The notes below the pieces were generated by a model. That model did no database searches and was not told the origin of the DNA. It saw only the letters and a program-made list of their open reading frames with translations. 64,000 bases of DNA from Desulfovibrio ferrophilus (GTDB lineage Bacteria; Desulfobacterota; Desulfovibrionia; Desulfovibrionales; Desulfovibrionaceae), in assembly GCF_003966735.1 (NCBI RefSeq), contig NZ_AP017378.1, positions 2,252,905-2,316,904 of the forward strand. The letters are read 5' to 3'. Below, one piece after another: positions 29,476 through 37,044 of the stretch (within the stretch, counting starts at the first letter, position 1; each line of letters starts with the position of its first letter). The position numbers and the translations under genes were made by a program.

Positions 29476-30285
29476 TCAGAACAACGACCAGACAAGTTGC
29501 TTCAACCAAGGCAGCCCAAGGTAGACGGCCAGTGCTCCGGCCATCAGAATCTCCCGGGACAACCCCGTACTCAATATGAGTGCGGCTGCGCTTCCAAACA
29601 GAATTACCGCCGGAATCCACTCATACCACACAATGGGGCCAGGCCAGGCCAGCACCCACACCGCCACCAAAAGCCCCGCATTCAACAGCTTGAACCGCTG
29701 CCCCCAATTGATGAGGTTCCAACGCCCGAGCCGGTGCAAAATATTAAGTCCTTCCCTGAATCCGAACCAGAACGTCCAACACTTGAACAGAACCAGAGCC
29801 GCAAAACAGGTCACTCCCAAGACAATGGCGGCAAAACCGTGCCCGGACAGAAACAGACAGGCCGTAGTCAGTGACCAGAGGACCAGAACGCTGCCCCCGA
29901 AAAACGAATCACCGATGGCGGACAAGGTGTAAATAGTCGTCCCGCGCACGCTTTCGTACAAGTCGACGGTCAGAATCCCCTTGGAAATCTTCTTTTCCAT
30001 GCCAAGAAAAACACCCACAAGCAGCGGCGTCCAGAATGGATGGGTATTGTAATGCTGAGCGTAACGCTGGCGGGCCTGACGCAGCCGTTCCCCACCACCA
30101 TAGATCGCCATCAGGCCCGGGTCCATGGCGTAGGCCAACCCCAGGTTCTGCATGCCACGCGTGCTGATCCCCGCGCCCACCAGCCACGTGCGCATCAGGC
30201 ACATGAACAGTATTCGGGCGGTGGGAAACACGGTGGAAGCTGTCGGGTGGCGCTTCCATGCATGTGGTCCACTCTCAGCGCTCAA
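29476..30285 (-). CDS. PTS mannose/fructose/sorbose-family IID component
   Basis: A membrane protein of the mannose-class EIID family. The typical N-terminal stretch TRGMQNLGLAYAMDPGLMAIYGG is followed by KKISKGIL, IGDSFFGGS and C-terminal hydrophobic segments. No IIA, IIB or IIC gene is adjacent, so it may belong to a partial or regulatory PTS. The predicted start is a TTG overlapping the rsmI stop (TTGA), with GGAG 5 bp upstream. No in-frame ATG or GTG gives a better start before the conserved region. Confidence 0.82.
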   Translation of the reverse strand: MSAESGPHAWKRHPTASTVFPTARILFMCLMRTWLVGAGISTRGMQNLGLAYAMDPGLMAIYGGGERLRQARQRYAQHYNTHPFWTPLLVGVFLGMEKKISKGILTVDLYESVRGTTIYTLSAIGDSFFGGSVLVLWSLTTACLFLSGHGFAAIVLGVTCFAALVLFKCWTFWFGFREGLNILHRLGRWNLINWGQRFKLLNAGLLVAVWVLAWPGPIVWYEWIPAVILFGSAAALILSTGLSREILMAGALAVYLGLPWLKQLVWSLF

Positions 30286-31178
30286 CTCGACTCCGATTCC
30301 ATCCCGGGTTTTCCAGTCTCTTCGCGGTCCATTTTCAGCAACAATTCATAAGCGGCCTTGGCCGTCCAGCCCGTTGCCTGCGCAACAGCCCTGCGAGCCA
30401 CTTCCTTGGGCTTGCCCCCATTGTCGCGCTCACGATCCAGAATAAGGCGCATCCCATCCTCGGAGGTTTCGCCTTTCTCCTCGGGGGGACCGATGACCAC
30501 CGTGAACTCGCCCCGTTCAGGGACATCCAATTCATCCAGCGCATCCAAACGGCCTAATATAAATTCCTCGTGGGCCTTGGTCAATTCGCGCGCCACACTG
30601 ACCTCGCGAGCACCCAGCGCATCAGCGGCAACCGCCAGACTGGCCATGAGCCGGTTCTTACGCTCAAAAAAGACCAACGTCGCGCCACTGGCCCCGTGGC
30701 GCTCAAACAGTCGCCGCTGCTCGCCCACCTTGCGCGGCAGAAACCCCAGAAATGTAAACGGCTGAGGCGCCAGACCACAAGCCATCAGCGCGGTCAAAGG
30801 TGCTGATGGTCCTGGGACCGGAACCACCTCATGCCCGGCCTCACGGCAGGCACGCACCAGGGTGAATCCGGGATCTGACATCAGCGGTGTGCCCGCGTCG
30901 GAAATGAGCGCCACGGAACGGCCCTCGGCAAGCATGGACAAGACCTGTCCTCGCTTGCCGTTCTCGTTGTGCTCATGAAAGCTGATAAAGCCATGCGACT
31001 TGATGCCCAGACGCTGAAACAGCAGCCCGGCGCGACGCGAGTCCTCAGCCAAGACGATGTCCGCCCCGGACAGGACCTCGTGGGCACGAGGCGAAAGATC
31101 ACCGAGGTTCCCCAGAGGAGTCGCCACGATGTACAGCGCTCCCGGGCGCACGGTCGTTGTGCAGTCGTTCATTGTCAT
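30282..31178 (-). CDS. rsmI: 16S rRNA 2'-O-methyltransferase RsmI
   Basis: Methylates the ribose of C1402 in 16S rRNA using SAM. The tetrapyrrole-methylase-like fold shows YIVATPLGNLGDLSPRA at the start, VLAEDSRR, ISDAGTPLMSDPG and VPGPSA. A C-terminal extension (~230-298) is the RsmI HTH domain. It overlaps the IID gene by 4 bp and begins 4 bp after the YraN gene. Confidence 0.95.
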   Translation of the reverse strand: MTMNDCTTTVRPGALYIVATPLGNLGDLSPRAHEVLSGADIVLAEDSRRAGLLFQRLGIKSHGFISFHEHNENGKRGQVLSMLAEGRSVALISDAGTPLMSDPGFTLVRACREAGHEVVPVPGPSAPLTALMACGLAPQPFTFLGFLPRKVGEQRRLFERHGASGATLVFFERKNRLMASLAVAADALGAREVSVARELTKAHEEFILGRLDALDELDVPERGEFTVVIGPPEEKGETSEDGMRLILDRERDNGGKPKEVARRAVAQATGWTAKAAYELLLKMDREETGKPGMESESS

Positions 31179-31182
31179 GGAA

Positions 31183-31578
31183 TTACCAGGGCTGCCAATT
31201 GCCGCCTTGCGGCGTCAGTGAACAGGCATTTTCAATATGCTCGATGACAGGCGAATCGTCATTCTCGATCTCGACCCCCACCAGATCCAAACGACAAGGG
31301 CGATCCCACAAATCACCTCTGCTCAGATATTCTGAAACCGTACGCATCAGCACGCTCTGCTTGTTGGCGGTCAGCCCCTGATAAGGCTTGTTCATGGGGC
31401 CAGGGGTTCTGGTCTTGACCTCCACAAACACAATCTCGCCATCCTTTTCGCAGATCAGGTCCAACTCGCCGCGCGTGCCTCGCCAATTACGATCACGAAC
31501 CTTGTAGCCCTTTTTGCGCAGGAATGCAGCAGCCGCGTCTTCGCCCAGACGGCCAAGCACTAAATGCCGGGGAGGCAT
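31183..31578 (-). CDS. YraN-family (UPF0102) endonuclease-like protein
   Basis: A 131-residue protein with the PD-(D/E)XK-like core GELDLICEKDGEIVFVEVKTR, the invariant feature of the family. The molecular function of YraN proteins is not established. The gene overlaps rnhB by 19 bp, a common genomic partnership. Confidence 0.92.
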   Translation of the reverse strand: MPPRHLVLGRLGEDAAAAFLRKKGYKVRDRNWRGTRGELDLICEKDGEIVFVEVKTRTPGPMNKPYQGLTANKQSVLMRTVSEYLSRGDLWDRPCRLDLVGVEIENDDSPVIEHIENACSLTPQGGNWQPW

Positions 31579-32198
31579 AGCGCCTGCTCCCTGGATGGCT
31601 TCTCGGGCTTTACCCCCCGGAAGGTCATGCGGTGCATGCGACAGGGACCAAGTTCACGTATGGCCTGCATATGGGCCTTGGAACCGTACCCCTTGTGACC
31701 GGCAAACGCGTAGCCCGGATATTTCCGATCCAGCTTGATCATGACCCGATCACGCAGGGTCTTGGCCAGCACGGAAGCCGCCGAGATTTCGGGCACCTTG
31801 GAGTCCCCCCGGACCACTGTGGCCTGGGGGATGCTCGACGGCACCTTCTGGTTGCCATCCACGACCAAAAACACGGGGTGAATCTTCATGCAGTCCACAG
31901 CAAGGCACATGGCCTTCAAGCTGGAGCGCAGGATATCCGTTCGATCGATCTCAAGGGGCCAAATCACACCAATGCCCCAGGCAATCGCCTGGGCCTTGAT
32001 GAGCGGCTCCAGCTCAAGACGATGCTTCTCGGTGAGTTTCTTGGAATCGGTCAGACCGGGGAGGTCATACTCGGGAGGTAGGATAACGGCGGCAGCAACA
32101 ACAGGCCCGGCGAGGCATCCCCGCCCGGCTTCATCCAAACCGGCAAAAGGCCGGGGAAAAGATTCCCCGGCCAATTCTGTCGTTTCCATAAGCGGCAT
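31560..32198 (-). CDS. rnhB: Ribonuclease HII
   Basis: Removes ribonucleotides misincorporated in DNA. The catalytic acidic residues appear in GLDEAGRGCLAGPVV (~20) and LVVDGN (~112), with the conserved SAASVLAKTLRDRVM and GHKGYGSKAHMQAI segments. The 212-residue length is normal. Confidence 0.96.
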   Translation of the reverse strand: MPLMETTELAGESFPRPFAGLDEAGRGCLAGPVVAAAVILPPEYDLPGLTDSKKLTEKHRLELEPLIKAQAIAWGIGVIWPLEIDRTDILRSSLKAMCLAVDCMKIHPVFLVVDGNQKVPSSIPQATVVRGDSKVPEISAASVLAKTLRDRVMIKLDRKYPGYAFAGHKGYGSKAHMQAIRELGPCRMHRMTFRGVKPEKPSREQALCLPGI

Positions 32199-32263
32199 GG
32201 CTTACTGCCTTGCACCGCATCGAGAGCACCGGAAGGGGAACCCTCCGGCAAGCACCCGCAGGA

Positions 32264-32614
32264 TTAATCCCACAGGTTCTTGGTCTTGATACGCGCGGCC
32301 TTGCCCTTACGCTGGCGCAGGTAGTAGATGCGGGAACGGCGGACTTTGCCCTCGCTCACCACTTCAACACGCTCCAGGTAGGGGCTGTGCAGGGGGAAAA
32401 TACGCTCAACACCAACACCGTCGGACACCTTACGCACCGTGAAGGTGGCGTTGGTGGTACCGCGGCGGACACGCAGCACGGCGCCCTGGAACATCTGGAT
32501 GCGTTCCTTGCCGCCCTCGAGGATGCGGGTGTGCACTTTGACGGTGTCGCCAGCCTTGAACTGAGGCAGGTCGATGCGAAGCTGTTCGTTTTCGATTTGC
32601 TTGATGATATCCAT
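32264..32614 (-). CDS. rplS: 50S ribosomal protein L19
   Basis: A 116-residue large-subunit protein at the subunit interface. The family phrases FKAGDTVKVHTRILEGGKERIQMFQG, ERIFPLHSP and VRRSRIYYLRQRKGKAARIK are present. AAGGAG precedes the ATG. It follows trmD in the classic rpsP-rimM-trmD-rplS order. Confidence 0.98.
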   Translation of the reverse strand: MDIIKQIENEQLRIDLPQFKAGDTVKVHTRILEGGKERIQMFQGAVLRVRRGTTNATFTVRKVSDGVGVERIFPLHSPYLERVEVVSEGKVRRSRIYYLRQRKGKAARIKTKNLWD

Positions 32615-32660
32615 ATCAAAACTCCTTAAGCGGAAGATTTTTCACGTCGGGAACTTGGCT

Positions 32661-33950
32661 CTATAGCGCGTCGCCAAGCAGACGGTCAACCATTATAGCC
32701 GTGGCCGAGCGGACAGAAAGGTGATTATACCCACTCATGAACCGTACCGGCCGTAGCACACCATCAGCCCTTTCAAGGACTTCCGGCGCCAACCCGTGTG
32801 CTGTGCCCATCACAAGCAGCACGGGGCCCTCCCCAAGCCATTCCCGCACTTCATTCCCAGTCAGGTCTCCCGCACCGCGCGCCGATGTGGCGACGATCTT
32901 GGGAACCTGTCCGCAGCGGTTCTCCACATCCTGGACGATTTCTTCCAGATCTGTAGCCGCGCGGATAGTGCCAATGGCCTCCGAGCGGTCGCTGTTGGCC
33001 CTGCGGCCGGGGCCGTCGAGCCAATGCCCGACCAGTCGCTCCAGGAGCTTTCGCTGATCGGCGAGTGGCGTGGCAATATAATATCCGCCAAGTCCACACG
33101 TACAGGAAACGCGGGCTATATCGTGGATGTCGAGGTTTGTCAAAGAGACAGACACCGTATGCCCAAATTTATTCACCACAGGAGCGTGCAACAACGCCAG
33201 GTACAAATTGCGCCCTAACGCGCCTCCAAGCCCTTCGGCCCGGGCCCGGCGCAGATAATGCACATCATCCCCGTCGATTTCTGCCTGCCACAACAAGTCC
33301 GGGCGGCTGGCCAGGGTCTGATCAAGAGCCCGTTCATGCCGCCACTGGGCAATGCGCTTGTGGTCGCCTCCGGTCAACACCTCGGGCACGGACAAGCCTC
33401 GATACTGCTCGGGCCGAGTGTAATGAGGATATTCGAGCAGCCCGGTGGAGAAGCTCTCCTCATCCGCAGAATCTTCATGTCCCATGAATTCAGGCACCAA
33501 ACGGGCCACGGATTCCAGCAGACACAAGGCAGCGCTTTCGCCACCGTTGAGCACGAAATCACCCACCGACACCTGTTCAATGGGAAACAGTTCCAGCAAC
33601 CGCTCGTCGAGACCCTCATAACGCCCACAGATGAGCGTCAGGTTCTGCTCCTCGGCAAACTCCCTAGCCAGGGACTGACTCATGGGTTTACCGCGCGGAG
33701 AAAGATACACGATGCGCCCTGGATCGGGCAGACTCTCGATGGCTTGAGCCACGGGGTCACACATCATGACCATGCCCGGACCACCGCCATAGGGCCGATC
33801 ATCCACGGTACGATGCCTGTCAGAAGTGAAATCGCGGGGGTTGAGCAGCGAAAAGTTCACCAGTCCCTGCTCCGTGCCTTTGGCCATCAGGCCACAGGAC
33901 AGAGGGGAGTCGAAGAACTCGGGAAACAAGGTGATAATATTGAACTGCAC
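32661..33950 (-). CDS. trmD: TrmD fused to a second SPOUT-like RNA methyltransferase domain
   Basis: The N-terminal ~245 residues are a standard tRNA (guanine-37-N1)-methyltransferase: FNIITLFPEFF, DDRPYGGGPGMVM, ICGRYEGLDERLLE, VGDFVLNGGE. The remaining ~185 residues (YLALLHAPVVNKFGHTVSVSL ... GPVLLVMGTAHGLAPEVL) match the Methyltrn_RNA_4-type domain, another predicted SAM-dependent RNA methyltransferase. I chose the GTG start at 33950 because GGAG is 5 bp upstream and the protein then begins MQFNIITLFPEF, as TrmD normally does. The ATG at 33977 would overlap rimM. Confidence 0.93.
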   Translation of the reverse strand: MQFNIITLFPEFFDSPLSCGLMAKGTEQGLVNFSLLNPRDFTSDRHRTVDDRPYGGGPGMVMMCDPVAQAIESLPDPGRIVYLSPRGKPMSQSLAREFAEEQNLTLICGRYEGLDERLLELFPIEQVSVGDFVLNGGESAALCLLESVARLVPEFMGHEDSADEESFSTGLLEYPHYTRPEQYRGLSVPEVLTGGDHKRIAQWRHERALDQTLASRPDLLWQAEIDGDDVHYLRRARAEGLGGALGRNLYLALLHAPVVNKFGHTVSVSLTNLDIHDIARVSCTCGLGGYYIATPLADQRKLLERLVGHWLDGPGRRANSDRSEAIGTIRAATDLEEIVQDVENRCGQVPKIVATSARGAGDLTGNEVREWLGEGPVLLVMGTAHGLAPEVLERADGVLRPVRFMSGYNHLSVRSATAIMVDRLLGDAL

Positions 33951-33960
33951 GCTGGCTCCG

Positions 33961-34590
33961 CTATTCGCTGCTATCATCGTTCAGATACAGTTCCAGCAGT
34001 CCCGGAGGAGGTACAATGGTCACCCAGCCCTCATCAAGGTCCACTCCGGCCACAAACTCGTCGGCAACCGGAAACAGCACTTCCCGGCCGTCTTCGGTGT
34101 CGATGGCCCAGACTTCCTGCCCGGCTGGCAACAGCTGCACCTGGCGCACGTGCCCCAGAGTCGAACCGTCCTCCAAAAGCACGGTCAGCCCCTCCACCTC
34201 ATAGAGATAGAGTTCATCCTCACCGGGCTCGGGCAAATCCGCCTCACGGACCAGCAGTTCGGCTCCGCGTAGCTCATCTGCAGCATCGCGATCCGCGATA
34301 CCTTCGAAAAACACCAGAAGCCGCCCCTTATGAGGCCGCCAGGATTCGATCTTCACGGGTCGTGTACGAGGTGCGGCAGGCTTGGCAACACGCTTTTTCA
34401 AGCCGGGCTTGCCGGATTTTGCGCCCACCGTTGGTCGGGGCCTAGGTGCTTTGGGCCTCAAGAATATCTCGGGGAATTCATCCAATAGAAAAGGGGAGTC
34501 TCCGTGGTAATCCACTGAGACTTCCCCTCGAATTCCATGGGGCTTCAATACCTCGGCTATCAGCACGAGGTCCTTTGTCGACGTCGTCAC
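33961..34590 (-). CDS. rimM: Ribosome maturation factor RimM with basic insertion
   Basis: Assists assembly of the 30S head and binds S19. The N-terminal RimM domain begins LVLIAEVLKPHGIRGEVSV, and the PRC-barrel domain carries DELYLYEVEGLTV and LPAGQEVWAIDT. A Pro/Arg/Lys-rich stretch (~residues 48-80) interrupts the N-terminal domain after IFLRPK; usual RimM proteins have only a loop there. The GTG start at 34590 has GGAGG 6 bp upstream; the longer reading upstream has no RimM homology. Confidence 0.93.
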   Translation of the reverse strand: MTTSTKDLVLIAEVLKPHGIRGEVSVDYHGDSPFLLDEFPEIFLRPKAPRPRPTVGAKSGKPGLKKRVAKPAAPRTRPVKIESWRPHKGRLLVFFEGIADRDAADELRGAELLVREADLPEPGEDELYLYEVEGLTVLLEDGSTLGHVRQVQLLPAGQEVWAIDTEDGREVLFPVADEFVAGVDLDEGWVTIVPPPGLLELYLNDDSSE

Positions 34591-34690
34591 TGACCGCCTC
34601 CGGCCTTCTAGCCTTGTACTGTCCCGCCCGGAGCTTGCACCCCACCGCGCATTCCGAAACGGTAGCGGCCAAAATGACCGCACAGTGAAC

Positions 34691-34924
34691 CTATTCGATG
34701 ATTTCGAGCACGGCCCGCTTACGGGCCTTGGTGGAAGCTGCACCGATAATGGTGCGCATGGCACGGGCCGTACGACCCTGCTTGCCAATCACTTTACCAA
34801 GGTCTTCCTTGGCCACCTTCAACTCAAGCACCGAAGTTTGTTCACCCTCGATTTCCGAGACGACGACGTCGTCTGGGTTGTCGACCAACGATTTGGCAAT
34901 GTACGAGATCAGATCTTTGAGCAT
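34691..34924 (-). CDS. khpA: KH-domain RNA-binding protein KhpA
   Basis: A 77-residue single KH domain with the [11 protein letters not shown] loop that binds RNA. It matches the KhpA/YlqC family, which pairs with KhpB/Jag in other bacteria. It lies between rpsP and rimM, the usual place. Confidence 0.92.
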   Translation of the reverse strand: MLKDLISYIAKSLVDNPDDVVVSEIEGEQTSVLELKVAKEDLGKVIGKQGRTARAMRTIIGAASTKARKRAVLEIIE

Positions 34925-35023
34925 GGTACCCTCCGCATCAATTCCAAGGGGGACGTCTCGCAGGAACTACAACACATTGCCGCCATGATCGACAGCGGAA
35001 CGGGACGTTGTGAATAAAGTAAA

Positions 35024-35269
35024 CTACTCAGCCTTGGCGGCTTTCTTGAGCAGAGACTTGACGGTATTGCTGGGCTGGGCCCCGCGATCCATCCATTTCT
35101 TCACTTTGTCCATGTCCACTTTCACGTCCACGGGCTCAACCATGGGGTTGTAGTAACCCACATACTCAAGCGCGCGGCCGTCACGGCGGGTGGCACTGTC
35201 CATGGCCACGATACGGTAAAACGGACGCTTCTTGGATCCCATCCTGGTCAGTCGGAGCTTCAGAGCCAT
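35024..35269 (-). CDS. rpsP: 30S ribosomal protein S16
   Basis: An 81-residue small-subunit protein beginning [32 protein letters not shown], then the VGYYNPM and [15 protein letters not shown] motifs. The ATG at 35269 has GGGAG 8 bp upstream; a longer reading adds five residues without support. Confidence 0.97.
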   Translation of the reverse strand: MALKLRLTRMGSKKRPFYRIVAMDSATRRDGRALEYVGYYNPMVEPVDVKVDMDKVKKWMDRGAQPSNTVKSLLKKAAKAE

Positions 35270-35284
35270 TCGTCTATCTCCCAA

Positions 35285-35320
35285 TTGGTATAGTATTACA
35301 ATTTAAACGAAAAAAGCAAG
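35285..35320 (-). promoter_or_regulatory. Candidate promoter for the rpsP transcript
   Basis: On the minus strand TTGCTT, an 18-bp spacer and TACTAT lie in an A/T-rich stretch before rpsP, in the 134-bp gap after ffh. The hexamers are weak matches, so ffh and rpsP may also be cotranscribed. Confidence 0.35.
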
Positions 35321-35403
35321 CAGCCATAAAACATCGGTAAAATGAGGCCTAAACCTTGTATACCTAAGGCTCACCTGGGGCAGCCGCGTCCCGGTGTGCC
35401 GTC

Positions 35404-36906
35404 CTATTTCTTCTTCTTTTTCTTCTTCTGAGGCTTCACGCGTTTCTTGCGCTTGACCTTGGCCTTGGTAAACTGGGCGCGGGCGGCTTCATCACCGTCC
35501 ATTCCCGGCATACCTCCCATACCTTCCATCCCTTCCATACCCGGAATTCCTGGCATACCGCCACCCATTCCGGGAAGCTTGGGCATTTTCGGCATACCGC
35601 CCTTTTTCTTGGAGCGGCCCATCATCTTCTTCATCATCTTGCGCATCTGCTCGAAGTTCTTGACCAGCTGGTTGACTTCATCCAGCTCGATGCCCGAACC
35701 ACGCGCGATGCGCTCCTTGCGACTGGGATTGATGAGGTTGGGGTTCTTGCGCTCTTCCATGGTCATGGAATTGATCATGGCTTCCACGCGACCCAGTTCC
35801 TTGTCTGGAACCTTGAGTTCGCCCAACTTCTCCTTGAGGCCGCCCATGCCGGGGAGCATCTTGAGAATACCCTCCAGCGAACCGAGCTTCTTCATCCGCC
35901 GCATCTGCGTACGGAAGTCCTCGAAATCGAACTCCGCGCGCTGAAATTTCTTGCCGATTTTCTCGGCTTCTTCCTCGGTGATATCTTCCTGAGCCTTCTC
36001 GATCAGGGTGAGCATATCACCCATGCCCAAGATACGCGAGGCCGCGCGATCAGGGTGGAATACTTCCAGATCGCTAGCCTTCTCGCCCATACCCACAAAC
36101 TTGATGGGCTTGCCCGTGACATGCTTGATGGACAAGGCCGCACCACCGCGGGCATCACCGTCCATCTTGGTCAGCACAACACCGGACACATCCAGGCGCT
36201 CGTCAAAGCTGGCGGCCACGGTCACGGCATCCTGGCCGGTCATGGCATCCGCCACAAAGAGAATCTCCTGCGGCGACACTTCGGCCTTGATGGCCGCAAG
36301 CTCGTCCATCAGCGTCTCATCGATGTGCAGACGACCGGCAGTATCCAGGAGCATCACGTTGCAGCCCTGCTCACGGGCGTATTCGCGTGCCTGACTGGCA
36401 ATGTCAACGGGGTTCATGTCCGTGGAAGACGCAAACACAGGCACGTCCAGCTGCTTGCCAAGCGTCGTCAGCTGCTCGATAGCCGCAGGACGATAGACGT
36501 CCGCCGGAACCAGCAACGGCTTGAACTTCAGGCGCCTGAGGTGCAAAGCGAGCTTGGACGAGGTCGTCGTCTTACCCGAACCCTGCAGGCCGACCATCAT
36601 GATCACAGCCGGATTGCCACGCAGTTCAAGGTCAGCGGTCTCGCCGCCCAGCAGGCCGATCATCTCTTCGTGGACGATCTTGACCACTTGTTGACCGGGG
36701 GTCAGGCTCTTGAGCACATCCTGACCAAGGCAACGATCCTTGACCCGGCTGATGAACTCTTTGACAACCTTGAAGTTGACGTCCGCCTCCAAGAGCGCAA
36801 GACGCACCTCGCGAAGGCCTTCCTGGATATTATTCTCATCCAGGCGACCCTGCCCCTTGAACTTCTTGAATACCGTGTTCAGGCGGTCTTGTAGATTGTC
36901 AAACAT
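35404..36906 (-). CDS. ffh: Signal recognition particle protein Ffh
   Basis: SRP GTPase that binds signal sequences and 4.5S RNA. The NG domain has GLQGSGKTTTSSKLALHL, DTAGRLHIDE, LTKMDGDARGGAALS. The M domain (~330-430) is methionine-rich, and the C-terminal tail adds repeated Gly-Met-Pro segments and a poly-lysine end (PQKKKKKKK). The tail is longer than in E. coli Ffh. It is the first gene of the leftward translation block. Confidence 0.97.
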   Translation of the reverse strand: MFDNLQDRLNTVFKKFKGQGRLDENNIQEGLREVRLALLEADVNFKVVKEFISRVKDRCLGQDVLKSLTPGQQVVKIVHEEMIGLLGGETADLELRGNPAVIMMVGLQGSGKTTTSSKLALHLRRLKFKPLLVPADVYRPAAIEQLTTLGKQLDVPVFASSTDMNPVDIASQAREYAREQGCNVMLLDTAGRLHIDETLMDELAAIKAEVSPQEILFVADAMTGQDAVTVAASFDERLDVSGVVLTKMDGDARGGAALSIKHVTGKPIKFVGMGEKASDLEVFHPDRAASRILGMGDMLTLIEKAQEDITEEEAEKIGKKFQRAEFDFEDFRTQMRRMKKLGSLEGILKMLPGMGGLKEKLGELKVPDKELGRVEAMINSMTMEERKNPNLINPSRKERIARGSGIELDEVNQLVKNFEQMRKMMKKMMGRSKKKGGMPKMPKLPGMGGGMPGIPGMEGMEGMGGMPGMDGDEAARAQFTKAKVKRKKRVKPQKKKKKKK

Positions 36907-36928
36907 AGTTAGTTCACCATCTCAGAAA

Positions 36929-36960
36929 ATAAAAAGAGGTTCTTGTTAAAGAACCCCGAG
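36929..36960 (-). terminator. Terminator upstream of ffh, ending the bd-like cytochrome operon
   Basis: On the minus strand GGTTCTT and AAGAACC form a stem followed by TCTTTTTATTTT. A second, longer GC hairpin (arms ACCTGCGCCCG / CGGGCGCAGGT, 36994-37035) lies between it and the cytochrome stop. Confidence 0.7.
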
Positions 36961-37044
36961 AGTTTCGTCAAGCTCAATAAGCCGGGTGGTTCTACCTGCG
37001 CCCGCCAGAGGAGTCAACCCCGGACGGGCGCAGGTTCTTCTTTT

